A stretch of 64,000 nt of DNA, taken from the NCBI GenBank assembly GCA_039026915.1, contig JBCCLJ010000004.1, positions 23,507 through 87,506 on the forward strand, read 5' to 3'. Each line of letters opens with the position of its first letter. Positions within the stretch are counted from its first letter, which is position 1. The position numbers were made by a program, and so were the translations under genes. The DNA comes from JBCCLJ01 sp039026915 (GTDB lineage: Bacteria; Acidobacteriota; Thermoanaerobaculia; Multivoradales; Multivoraceae). Below the pieces are notes generated by a model, which was not told the origin of the DNA, ran no database searches, and worked only from the letters and a program-made list of their open reading frames with translations. Below, piece after piece: positions 16,250 through 24,383 of the stretch.

Positions 16250-17587
16250 ATGAAGCATCTGGCAGGCGCGACCGGTCTCAGAGTGCCCAGGCCCGTTGTC
16301 GTACTGCTGGTCGGCGCCTTCGTGGCCGCGACGGCCGGAGGATCGCAGAGCACGGCAGCCTTCGAGCCGCAGCCCGTCGAGCGGAAGGCCGAGGACGTTC
16401 TTCCTTCCGATCTGCTGCAGGGAGATCGTCACGTCGTCGATCCTGTCGTGCAATCCGACGGCTACATGAACCGCTACCTCTTGAAGACCGACTTCGGCGA
16501 CTTCGACGTCGAAGGCGACCGCCTCCTGCGCATCCGCATCGCCGAGCTCGAGGCGATCGCGCGGCTTCGCGAGCTGGGCGCGACAGAGTCTTTTGCCAAG
16601 GCCATCGCCAGCTCAGCGAAGGACGTCGGCCGTCAGACCGTGGCTGTGGTGACACGCCCTGGAGAGACGTTGGAGAACATCCCTCGCGGTGTCGCGCTCA
16701 AGGCGAAAGGCATGTGGTTCGGTGCGAAGAAGACCGCCAGAAAGGCGGCAGCGCTGGCTCAGGACCTGAACGAGTCCGGTCTGAGCGGTGTGCGAAAGAA
16801 GGCCTCGGGAGAGGAGACGAAGGACTCCAGCGGTCGCTGCGGGGATCCGCCACAGCTGCGCGACCGTGCTCTGAGCCTGCTCGGCTACGAGGGCAGCGTG
16901 CGCAGGCTGGCGAATCGACTGCGGATCGATCCCTACTCGACGAACTGCGTACTGCGAGACGAGCTCGAGCGGCTCGGCAAGGCCGCGTTCGTCGCCGACC
17001 TGACCTTCGACTTCCTCGATCCGGTCCCGTCGGAGCTTCAGCAGGTCGGAGGGTTCTACGATCTGGCGTGGAGGCTTCCCAAGCGCGAGCTCGAGCGTCG
17101 CAACGACCGAGCGCTCAAGACGATGGGCCTGCTCGCCGCGCTGCGCTTTTCGTTCTTCGACAATCGCTGGTTCACTCCGACAGAGCAGACGGAGCTCGTC
17201 TTCCTCCTCGAGCAGCTCGACGGCGTTGCTGGCCGCGACGAGATCGTCACGGCAGCCAGCACCGCAGATTCTCGCTCGGCCGCGCGCTACTTCCTCGGCG
17301 TTGCCAGTCTGCTGACGCGGTACGCCGACGAGCGTGGACTGTCGCAGATCCGTCGCCTGGAGAGAGGAGAAGGCTTCGCTCTCGTGGGCTTGAGTCGCCC
17401 CACCGGCGGAGTCGTCGCGCTACCGTTCGACTACCTCAGCTGGCGCGTTGCCGGCGACGGCTCGGCGCCCTTCTTCGACCTCGGGGTCCGCGACCTGTGG
17501 GTCTCAGGGGAGGTCGCGTCGGAGACGCGTGAAGAGCTCGAAGAGAGAGGCTGGCAGTTGAGGACCGGTGTGCCGCTCGAACGCTGA
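16250..17587 (+). CDS. Secreted protein of unknown function, next to the MMPL exporter
   Basis: 445 residues from ATG 16250 with a GGAGAGGAAGAGG ribosome-binding region. The hydrophobic segment at residues 15-35 (VVVLLVGAFVAATAGGSQSTAA) is a signal peptide. Residues 90-180 are helical with a lipid-protein-like stretch (VTRPGETLENIPRGVALKAKGMWFGAKKTARKAA), a pattern I have seen in periplasmic proteins annotated only as hypothetical. The C-terminal half is globular and contains YDLAWRLPKRELERRN. It lies 151 bp behind the MMPL gene, so a shared role in envelope lipid transport is possible. The function is not known. Confidence 0.8.
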   Translation: MKHLAGATGLRVPRPVVVLLVGAFVAATAGGSQSTAAFEPQPVERKAEDVLPSDLLQGDRHVVDPVVQSDGYMNRYLLKTDFGDFDVEGDRLLRIRIAELEAIARLRELGATESFAKAIASSAKDVGRQTVAVVTRPGETLENIPRGVALKAKGMWFGAKKTARKAAALAQDLNESGLSGVRKKASGEETKDSSGRCGDPPQLRDRALSLLGYEGSVRRLANRLRIDPYSTNCVLRDELERLGKAAFVADLTFDFLDPVPSELQQVGGFYDLAWRLPKRELERRNDRALKTMGLLAALRFSFFDNRWFTPTEQTELVFLLEQLDGVAGRDEIVTAASTADSRSAARYFLGVASLLTRYADERGLSQIRRLERGEGFALVGLSRPTGGVVALPFDYLSWRVAGDGSAPFFDLGVRDLWVSGEVASETREELEERGWQLRTGVPLER

Positions 17588-17930
17588 TCGTCGTTGGTGC
17601 GGCTCGACAGTTCCTGCAGTGTGAGCCGTCAGTACGATGTCCGCGCTCTCCAGATGAGTCACCGGGCCCCCTCCGGGCACTTACTTCGCGGCGATCTCGG
17701 TGGCGTTGCAGACCTCGATGTCGTCGGCACTCGGGGTCCTCTGAGCTCCGCGACGGCTCGAGCGGACGGGGGCGTGCGCTCCGTCGAGTAGCGTCTGAAG
17801 GCGCCCAGTCCACCGAGACTCAGCGGAGGAGTTCGCCGACGGGCTGAGCCACGCGCGGCTGGCGACCCCGATCGACGTCTCGATCGTCCGGAGCCGCCAC
17901 GGTCCAGCCTCGCTGAAGACCGCCGCTTTT
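17588..17930. other. Intergenic gap between convergent genes, nothing recognised
   Basis: About 340 bp between the ends of two convergent genes. Short open frames exist on both strands (the longest is 88 codons on the minus strand) but have no ribosome-binding site or family resemblance. I see no clear terminator hairpin. Confidence 0.4.
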
Positions 17931-19583
17931 TCAGGGGTCGATGTCAAGCCCTTTGGTGCGCCGCAGCAGCTCTTCGATCAGCTGCCGCTGCTCTTCGAGA
18001 GCGTGCTGTTGCTCCTGGACCACCTTGGTCAGTAGGGCGACGACCTCGATCGCCGCCATCCCCTTGCGATCGGGTGTCGCCACGATCTCGGGCACGTCCT
18101 CCGCGATGAAACCAAGCTGGGGGTCGGAGGGCTCCAGCTTGTAGTTGTAGTGCACCGGTTCGAGCGCCTGCAGTGCGGCGAGCGCCTCGGCTGCGGCGAG
18201 AGGACCGATGTTCTCCTTGAGAGCACGGCTCGAAGCGTTGGTCCAGACTCCCCCGGCCGTGAGCCGCGCACCGGAGACCTGTGCGTGGATCGGATGGGTC
18301 GGGTTGAAGCCATTCGCAAGGATGGCGTCCTGATGAACGGCGATGTAACCCTGATTGTCGATCGTCATGCGCTCGACGTTGCCGGTCGCGAAGTAGAGCG
18401 CCGGGTTGGGTGCTGTAGCGCCCGATGCCGGGCGGACGTTGAAGAAGCCCGAAGCCTGTCCGAACGTGCTCCCCGAGTAGCCGAAGTTGAGTGCGTCGTT
18501 CGATCCGCTCGGGCCGACCGCGCTGAAAATGTCCTGCGAAGAGTTACCGAAGATATGCAGGTTGCCCGTCGGGTTCGCTGTGCCGAGACCAATTCTGCCG
18601 TTGCTGTCCATACGGAAGGAGCTGCTGGGCGCCCCCGAGGCGAGCACGAACGGGAAGGCGCTCTCGTCCTCGAACCAGACGAAACTGGAGTTGGAGCGCA
18701 GATCCCAGAAGTCCGTACCGTTGTCGAGACGGATGTAGGGAGACGAATCGGTCGCGATGTGGAGGTCCTGATCCGGCGAACCCGTACCGATGCCGATGTT
18801 GCCGGTACTGTCCACGTAGAGCGCGTTGTCCGGCGCACCCTCTTCCAGCGTCAGGATCTCCGGTGTGCCGGGAGAGACGATGTCTTCGATGAAGAACAGT
18901 GTGCTGGTCGTCTCCAGCTCCCAGCCCACGGTGCGCGTGCCGGACGACGTATCGTCCATCATGCGGATGACGGAGCTGCCGAAGGCGTCGAGAACCTCGA
19001 GGTCGTCAGCTGCGTCATAGCTCGCCGAACAGAGGCCGTCGCCCACGCACGTGTTGCCGGTGACGCTGAGGCTGCCCGCGAAGTTGTTCGTGGCAGCCGA
19101 CTCCACGAAGAACAGGCCGGAGTCGTTGGCGGCGGGGGAGCTCGCCGGCCCGTCCCCCTGACCGAGGACGCTGCCCGGCTCCGGATCCACCTTCACGAGT
19201 CCACGGCTCGCCGAGACCGAGCCGCTCGCCCGCCGGCGAGATCCGCGAGTGTCTGCGAGGTTGGGATCGGCGTCTTCCGCGGGCGCGTTGGCCGTGCGGT
19301 CCCAGACGACCAGCTCCCACTTGTACCGGCCGTCGAGCGCCTCGATCGAATCGAAGACGATCTCGCGACCGAACTCGAAGGACTCGCGGAAGAGCTCTCC
19401 CTGAGGCCCGACGACCCGCAGCGTTGCCTCGGCGTACTCGGCAACGTTGGGGAGGACCTGAAAGCCGGAAGGGGTGGCGAGAACCTGCGCATCGAGCTGC
19501 GTCGAGCGCTTCTTCAGCAGTTCGGGCTGCGCCAGCAGAACTTGAGCGCTCAGAAGGATGAGCCCGGGAATGAGCTTCTTCAT
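17931..19583 (-). CDS. Secreted protein with C-terminal S74 (endosialidase chaperone) domain
   Basis: 550 residues. The start is ATG 19583 behind GGAGG, with a signal peptide (KKLIPGLILLSAQVLLA). The middle has tail-fibre-like repeats: LYVDSTGNIGIGTGSPDQDLHI, FRMDSNGRIGLGTANPTGNLHI and MTIDNQGYIAVHQ. The last 110 residues are a Peptidase_S74 domain: SSRALKENIGPL, VHYNYKLEPSDPQLGFIAEDVPEIV and a final coiled coil (LLTKVVQEQQHALEEQRQLIEELLRR). S74 is an intramolecular chaperone that trimerises a fibre and then usually cleaves itself off. This is a chromosomal, exported version without phage genes around it, probably a surface fibre. The N-terminal 140 residues resemble a jelly-roll or fimbrial-like beta domain (LRVVGPQGELFRESF). 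Confidence 0.88.
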   Translation of the reverse strand: MKKLIPGLILLSAQVLLAQPELLKKRSTQLDAQVLATPSGFQVLPNVAEYAEATLRVVGPQGELFRESFEFGREIVFDSIEALDGRYKWELVVWDRTANAPAEDADPNLADTRGSRRRASGSVSASRGLVKVDPEPGSVLGQGDGPASSPAANDSGLFFVESAATNNFAGSLSVTGNTCVGDGLCSASYDAADDLEVLDAFGSSVIRMMDDTSSGTRTVGWELETTSTLFFIEDIVSPGTPEILTLEEGAPDNALYVDSTGNIGIGTGSPDQDLHIATDSSPYIRLDNGTDFWDLRSNSSFVWFEDESAFPFVLASGAPSSSFRMDSNGRIGLGTANPTGNLHIFGNSSQDIFSAVGPSGSNDALNFGYSGSTFGQASGFFNVRPASGATAPNPALYFATGNVERMTIDNQGYIAVHQDAILANGFNPTHPIHAQVSGARLTAGGVWTNASSRALKENIGPLAAAEALAALQALEPVHYNYKLEPSDPQLGFIAEDVPEIVATPDRKGMAAIEVVALLTKVVQEQQHALEEQRQLIEELLRRTKGLDIDP

Positions 19584-20063
19584 GGAAACCTCCAATGAGC
19601 CACGCATCGCGGATCCCTCGATCGACGCTTGAGCGGACTTTTCGATCCGCGGCCCCCTCAGTTAGGGCAGCATGCACACTGCCGATGTACCTTTTTCAAC
19701 GGGAATGCTCTGCGAGACGGGTCATCGCCCGCCCCGTGAGGAGACGAAGCCACTTCGTTCACGAGCTATCCAAGGAATGCGGATGGGCCACAGCCAAGAT
19801 GGGTTCTCGCCGTCGAGGTAACCGGACTCGGCGTTTGAACGGTGGCCTCATGCTGCCGACACACTGAGTTGTGCCTTTCTTGTCCAGGCGTCGGACAACC
19901 ACCGCGTGATCGTGTCGACCGCGCTGCGAAGAGACCTTGCTGATGCGTGCCTCGTGGCTCGGCCTGTCCCTTTGGGAATGCCCCGGTCGTCGTCCCGTTT
20001 CCTGGCACAGAGGAGCGGACCGCACTGCTAGTGTCGGGACAACACCCTGCAAGGAGCCCCGCC
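19584..20063. other. Divergent intergenic region, promoters of the S74 protein and gamma-glutamyltransferase
   Basis: 480 bp between divergently transcribed genes. GGAGG precedes the S74 start and AAGGAG (about 20050-20055) precedes the transferase start. I see no convincing coding frame, repeat or strong promoter hexamer pair. Confidence 0.4.
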
Positions 20064-21800
20064 ATGCCTCGCACCCGCATTCTCGCGCTGCTGCTCGCCG
20101 CGCTCGCCGTTCTGTCCCTCGTTCTCGCCTGCGCTCCGGCCGACGCCGATGCGCCGTCCGCCGACGAACCCTCGCCGATCCGCGTCGGCCGCTCGATGGT
20201 GGCGACCGAGTACGGCATCGTCGCGGCGAGCCAGCCGCTCGCCGCGCGCGCCGGCGTCTCGGTGCTCGAGCGCGGTGGGAACGCCGTGGACGCGGCGATC
20301 GCTGCCAACGCGGCAATTGGCCTGATGGAGCCGACGGGCAACGGCATCGGTGGAGATCTCTTTGCGATCGTCTACATGGCCGAGACCGACACGCTCTACG
20401 GCATCAACGCTTCGGGCTGGTCGCCGACCGCACTGTCGGCGCAGGTACTCAAAGACAAGGGATACGAGGAGATGCCGGCGCGCGACATCCACGCGGTGAC
20501 CGTGCCGGGTGCTGTCGCGGGCTGGGTCGCTCTGAACGGCAAGCTCGGCAAGCTGCCGCTCTCGGACGTGCTCGCTCCGGCGATTCACTACGCCGAGAAC
20601 GGCTTTCCGGTCTCTGAGGTCATCTCCGCCGGCTGGGCGCGCTCGAAGAAGATGCTCTCCGGGCACCCCAACGCTGCCGAGACGTTCCTGATCGACGGTG
20701 AGACGCCGGCCGCAGGCCAGATCTTCAAGAACCCGGACCTCGGTGCCACGCTGCGCGGCATCGCGAAGAACGGCAAGGCGGGCTTCTACGAAGGTTCGGT
20801 GGCCCAGGCGATCGTCGACATCTCGCAGGAAGAGGGCGGCCTGCTGACGGCGGAAGATCTCGCGGAGTTCGAGGCCGAGTGGGTCGAGCCGATCACCTCC
20901 GACTACCGCGGCTGGACCGTCGCAGAGATCGGCCCGAACACGCAGGGCATCGCAGCGCTGATGATGCTCAACCTGATGGAGAACCATCCGCTGCGCGACT
21001 ACGGCCTGCACAGCGCTGACGCGCTGCACGTGATGGTCGAGTCCAAGAAGCTCGCTTACGCCGACATGCTCGAGTACGTCGGCGACTCGCGCTTCTCGGA
21101 CGTTCCCGTCAAGGACATGCTCGACAAGGCGCACGCCAAGGAGCGCGCCCAACTCATCGACATGGCGCAGGCTGCCTGCGAGGTGACGCCGTCCGAGTTC
21201 TCGGCGATCACCGAGAAGGAGGGCGGCGACACGATCTACCTTTCCGCGGTCGACAAAGACGGCAACATCGTCTCCCTGATCCAGAGCAACTACATGGGCT
21301 TCGGCTCGGGCTTCGTCCCCAAGGGCACGGGCTTCATGCTGCACAACCGCGGCGCGCTGTTTACTCTCGAAGAGGGCCACGCCAACACGCTCGAGCCGCG
21401 CAAGCGGCCGCTGCACACGATCATCCCGGCGATGATGTGGAGCGGCGAGCAGCGCATCGGCTTCGGCATCATGGGCGGTTGGAACCAGAGCCAGGCGCAC
21501 GCCCAGTTCGTCGCCAACGTCGTCGACTACGACATGACGATTCAGGAGGCGCTCGAGGCCGGACGCTTCACCAAGGGCACCTTCGACGGCTGCGACGTGC
21601 GCATGGAGGTGCTCATCTCGCAGAGCGTGCGCGCCGAGCTCACGTCACGTGGGCATGAGATCGATCCGGTCGCGCCTCGCACGGGCGGCTTCGGCTTCGG
21701 CCAGGCGGTCATGACCGACGGCACGACGACGAAGCGCGGCGCCAGTGAGCCGCGCCACGACGGTGCGGCGATCCCGCAGCAGCCGAACGTCTTCGAGTGA
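20064..21800 (+). CDS. ggt: Gamma-glutamyltransferase, lipoprotein
   Basis: 578 residues from ATG 20064 with AAGGAG upstream. The signal LLLAALAVLSLVLAC is a lipobox. The large-subunit motifs are present: MVATEYGIVAASQPLAARAGVSVLERGGNAVDAAIAANA and PTGNGIGGDLF. The small subunit would begin at the autoprocessing Thr of GGDTIYLSAVDKDGN, followed by SNYMGFGSGFVPKGTGFMLHNRG and the GGW/GGFGFGQA region. It belongs to the Ntn-hydrolase family that cleaves gamma-glutamyl bonds (glutathione and related compounds) in the periplasm. It sits alone between two convergent/divergent gene boundaries, with a hairpin after the stop. Confidence 0.93.
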   Translation: MPRTRILALLLAALAVLSLVLACAPADADAPSADEPSPIRVGRSMVATEYGIVAASQPLAARAGVSVLERGGNAVDAAIAANAAIGLMEPTGNGIGGDLFAIVYMAETDTLYGINASGWSPTALSAQVLKDKGYEEMPARDIHAVTVPGAVAGWVALNGKLGKLPLSDVLAPAIHYAENGFPVSEVISAGWARSKKMLSGHPNAAETFLIDGETPAAGQIFKNPDLGATLRGIAKNGKAGFYEGSVAQAIVDISQEEGGLLTAEDLAEFEAEWVEPITSDYRGWTVAEIGPNTQGIAALMMLNLMENHPLRDYGLHSADALHVMVESKKLAYADMLEYVGDSRFSDVPVKDMLDKAHAKERAQLIDMAQAACEVTPSEFSAITEKEGGDTIYLSAVDKDGNIVSLIQSNYMGFGSGFVPKGTGFMLHNRGALFTLEEGHANTLEPRKRPLHTIIPAMMWSGEQRIGFGIMGGWNQSQAHAQFVANVVDYDMTIQEALEAGRFTKGTFDGCDVRMEVLISQSVRAELTSRGHEIDPVAPRTGGFGFGQAVMTDGTTTKRGASEPRHDGAAIPQQPNVFE

Positions 21801-21811
21801 TTCTCGACCGT

Positions 21812-21834
21812 CCGCCACTCCCTGTGGGTGGCGG
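21812..21834 (+). terminator. Hairpin between convergent ggt and the sigma-54 regulator
   Basis: CCGCCAC (21812-21818) pairs with GTGGCGG (21828-21834); further CCC/GGG pairing with one bulge tightens the loop. It lies just past the ggt stop, between two convergent genes, with no clear U-run. Confidence 0.5.
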
Positions 21835-21850
21835 CTCGCGACCCAGTGAC

Positions 21851-23431
21851 TCAGGCGGGTGGGTCCGGGCGCTCGATGCCGAGCTTCTTCATTCGGTGCC
21901 GCAGTGTGCTGGGGTGCACTTCGAGGTGCTCGGCAGCGTTGCCGTCGCCGTTGATGCGCCATTGACAGGCCTGGAGCACCGACAGGATGTGGCGGCGCTC
22001 GGCCTCTGCCAGCGTGAGCAGCGGTGGGGGGGACAGGCTGTCCACGGCGGAGACGCCTTGAGCGGCAGTCGGTCCTGAGGCGCCGCTGGCGAGGAAGCTG
22101 GCCTCGAGTTCGAGCTCCACGCCGCGCGAGACGATCAGCGCGCGGTCGATCACGTTCTGAAGCTCGCGCACGTTGCCTGGCCAGTCATAGTGCAGGAGCA
22201 GGTCGAGAGCGGGTGCCGGGATCGTCTCCACCGCGCGGCCGAGCCGCTGGTTGCCGCGCTCGACGAAGTGGCGCACGAGCGGCTCGACGTCCTCTTTGCG
22301 ATCGCGCAGTGGCGGCAGCTCGATCGGGAAGACATTGAGGCGGTAGAAGAGGTCGGGGCGGAAGCGTCCCTCGCTCGCGGCTCGGCCGAGGTCGCGGTTC
22401 GTCGCCGCCACGACGCGCGCGTCGACCGTGCGCGTCTCGGCCGAGCCGACGGGCTCGTACTCTCCCTCCTGCAGGACGCGCAGCAGGCGCGACTGGACCG
22501 AGAGCTCCATGTCGCCGATCTCGTCGAGAAAGAGGGTGCCGCCGTCGGCGAGCTCGAAGCGTCCGCGCTTGTCTGTCGTTGCGCCTGTGAAGGCGCCCTT
22601 GACGTGCCCGAAGAGCTCGCTTTCGATGAGCGTCGCCGGCAGGGCGGCACAGTTGACCTTGACCAGCGACCGCTCGCTGCGCCGGCTGGCGTCGTGCACG
22701 GCATGCGCGAAGAGCTCTTTGCCGGTGCCGGTCTCGCCCAGCAGGAGGACGGGCGCGTCGGTCGACGCGACCTGCTCGACTTTGTGCAGCACGGCCTCGA
22801 GGGCCAGGCTGTCGCCAACGATGCGGTGTCCGTCGCCAGGTGCGGCGAGCTCGCTGCGCAGGTAGGTGTTCTCGTCCTGCAGGCGCGCGGTGAGCTCGGC
22901 GATCGAGCGATCGGAGCGCTGACGATGGACGGCCGCGCCCAGCAGGTCGCCGAGAAGGCGCAGCCGCGAGACCTGGCCTGCGGTGAAAGTGTGTCGCTGC
23001 TCGTGGGCAAAGAAAGCGATGACGTGGCGCAGCGTCTGCCGATCGAGCAACGGAATCAACAGCCCGGACTTCACGCCCCGGCCCGCCAGCGCTTGCCGCT
23101 CCGCATCGGCGGGCGGGGGAAGTTCTTCGAGAGAAGAGAAGGTGACGGTGTGTCCCTCGCGAAGCTGCTGGCCGAGCCAGGATCCCCGGCCCGGATGGCC
23201 GGGAGCTCCGAGGGCCCGAGGTGGCTCCAGGCCCGGTTTGACGAAGGCGAACGACATCGCGAGTCGGCCCTCCTCGTCTCCGGAGAAGAAGCTCACCTCG
23301 TCGATCTGCAGCGTTCGAGCGATGCGCTCGAGCGCCGCTTCGATCTCGGGGGCCACGTCGTCGTGCTGCGCTCCGATCAGACGAGCGGACAGCTCGGTCA
23401 CGACGCGCTCGTAGATCCCTGTATCGACCAT
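21851..23431 (-). CDS. Sigma-54-dependent enhancer-binding protein (GAF-AAA+-Fis HTH)
   Basis: 526 residues from ATG 23431. Residues 20-180 are a GAF-type sensor (SARLIGAQHDDVAPEIEAALERIARTLQIDEVSFFSG, ... LLIPLLDRQTLRHVIAFFA), recalling FhlA. Residues 205-440 are the AAA+ core: Walker A LLLGETGTGKE, ESELFGHVKGAFTGA with the intact sigma-54-contacting GAFTGA loop, Walker B GTLFLDEIGD, and the arginine-finger region. The C-terminus is a Fis-type HTH (NAAEHLEVHPSTLRHRMKKLGIE). It is not a two-component regulator because there is no receiver domain; a small ligand presumably binds GAF. Divergent to it is a gene with a -24/-12 promoter (23544-23559), a likely target. Confidence 0.93.
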   Translation of the reverse strand: MVDTGIYERVVTELSARLIGAQHDDVAPEIEAALERIARTLQIDEVSFFSGDEEGRLAMSFAFVKPGLEPPRALGAPGHPGRGSWLGQQLREGHTVTFSSLEELPPPADAERQALAGRGVKSGLLIPLLDRQTLRHVIAFFAHEQRHTFTAGQVSRLRLLGDLLGAAVHRQRSDRSIAELTARLQDENTYLRSELAAPGDGHRIVGDSLALEAVLHKVEQVASTDAPVLLLGETGTGKELFAHAVHDASRRSERSLVKVNCAALPATLIESELFGHVKGAFTGATTDKRGRFELADGGTLFLDEIGDMELSVQSRLLRVLQEGEYEPVGSAETRTVDARVVAATNRDLGRAASEGRFRPDLFYRLNVFPIELPPLRDRKEDVEPLVRHFVERGNQRLGRAVETIPAPALDLLLHYDWPGNVRELQNVIDRALIVSRGVELELEASFLASGASGPTAAQGVSAVDSLSPPPLLTLAEAERRHILSVLQACQWRINGDGNAAEHLEVHPSTLRHRMKKLGIERPDPPA

Positions 23432-23473
23432 ATGCGGAGAGTAACACCATATGTTGAGGTCTTGTGTATCAAG
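23427..23473. promoter_or_regulatory. Candidate enhancer-binding sites upstream of the sigma-54 promoter
   Basis: Two ACCATATG repeats (23427-23434 and 23446-23453; 19 bp apart) and a CTTG-N5-CAAG palindrome (23461-23473). They lie about 70-120 bp upstream of the -24 element, the usual distance for enhancer sites. One copy overlaps the regulator's own start codon, which could allow autoregulation. Confidence 0.35.
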
Positions 23474-23543
23474 ATGTGGATGCTTTAGTGCCGAGGCGAA
23501 GGAAAAGGCCAATGAAACAGGACGTTCTGGAGCGGATGGCCCA

Positions 23544-23559
23544 CGGCACCGAGCTTGCG
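23544..23559 (+). promoter_or_regulatory. Sigma-54 (-24/-12) promoter of the Asp/Arg-rich protein gene
   Basis: CGGCACCGAGCTTGCG: GG at 23545-23546 and GC at 23557-23558, exactly ten bases between them, with GGCAC and TTGC conserved as in the TGGCACG-N4-TTGC consensus. The first base is C instead of T. Transcription would start near 23570, giving a leader of about 50 bases before the ATG at 23619. A sigma-54 activator gene is divergently transcribed next door. Confidence 0.65.
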
Positions 23560-23618
23560 AAAGAGAGGGGCACAGCGCTGACACGCCAAGCGCCACGACC
23601 CTCAACTAGGAGACCGAC

Positions 23619-24221
23619 ATGACTCGCAACGTCCAAAAGATGACCGCCACCCTCTTCCTGGCTCTGCTGGCCAGCCCCCAGATGGCCGAGATCGGTGCCC
23701 AGGCCGAAGCTCAGTCGCGGCGCGCCATCGTCGAGCGCAAGGTCGATCGGCGCGCCGACCACCGCGTGGATCGTCGCCACGATCGGCGCAGGAACGAAGA
23801 TCGCCTCGATGAGCGCCAGGACCGTCGGCAGGACCGCCGTCAGGATCATCGTCTCGATCGCCGCATCGACCGGCGGATCGATCGTCGCTGGGACCGTTGG
23901 GACGACTGGGTCGACTACCGCCGGACCGTGGCGGGCGTTCGTCTGGTCGCTGGGATGATCTTCGGAAGCCTGCCGCCGCAGCCCGCCGTGCTGATCGTCG
24001 ACGGTGAGGAGTTTTTCTACGCCGAGGGGGTTTTCTTCCAGCGCATCCCGAGCGTCGTCGGACCAACCTACCGCGTGGTTGTCGCACCTGCCGGCGCCGT
24101 CGTGGCCGCCTTGCCCAGTGATGCCGTCATCGTCACCGTCGCCGGCGCCCGCTACTACCGCTCCGGAGACATCTGGTTTCTGGGAGCGCCGGGGCGCTAC
24201 CGCGTCGTCTTGGCTCCCTGA
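23619..24221 (+). CDS. Secreted Asp/Arg-repeat protein (DUF6515-like C-terminus)
   Basis: 200 residues from ATG 23619, AGGAG upstream. The signal peptide is TATLFLALLASPQMAEIGAQAEA. Residues 34-105 are almost only Asp and Arg with some Glu, His and Gln, in tandem DRRxDRR units (VDRRADHRVDRRHDRRRNEDRL...). After a hydrophobic link the last 85 residues resemble DUF6515: VLIVDGEEFFYAEGVFFQRI...YRVVVAPAGAVVAALPSDAVIVTVAGARYYRSGDIWFL. Such proteins are exported and poorly understood. The repeat could form a salt-bridged helix or bind polyanions. Expression is probably sigma-54 dependent. Confidence 0.85.
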   Translation: MTRNVQKMTATLFLALLASPQMAEIGAQAEAQSRRAIVERKVDRRADHRVDRRHDRRRNEDRLDERQDRRQDRRQDHRLDRRIDRRIDRRWDRWDDWVDYRRTVAGVRLVAGMIFGSLPPQPAVLIVDGEEFFYAEGVFFQRIPSVVGPTYRVVVAPAGAVVAALPSDAVIVTVAGARYYRSGDIWFLGAPGRYRVVLAP

Positions 24222-24239
24222 GTTGGTCCACCGAAGGTC

Positions 24240-24268
24240 GACGCCCGCTCCCGCTGGGGGCGGGCGTC
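24240..24268 (+). terminator. Strong GC-rich hairpin after the Asp/Arg-rich protein gene
   Basis: GACGCCCGCTCCC (24240-24252) pairs with GGGGGCGGGCGTC (24256-24268) around a 3-base loop; one pair is G-U. It starts 19 bases after the stop codon. Confidence 0.65.
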
Positions 24269-24314
24269 TCGCGTTGCGCGCTCCTTTCGTCAGCAGGCGT
24301 CATGGCGGCGCTGT

Positions 24315-24381
24315 GTGACGTCGCGCCAGCCCGGCGTCGTAAAGGTGGCAGGAGAAGTGGATCGACTCCTCGAAGTTGGAG
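24315..24381 (-). pseudogene. Degraded pore fragment of a K+ channel gene
   Basis: The stretch matches 31810-31876 inside the intact K+ channel gene, in the same orientation, over about 65 bases. With one base restored it reads FEESIHFSC then TFTTPGWRDVT, against FEESIYFSC then TFTTLGYGDVT in the channel. The selectivity-filter GYG is lost and the frame is broken. No more of the channel is present; the fragment ends at the 3' end of the SGNH gene. Confidence 0.7.
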
Positions 24382-24383
24382 TT

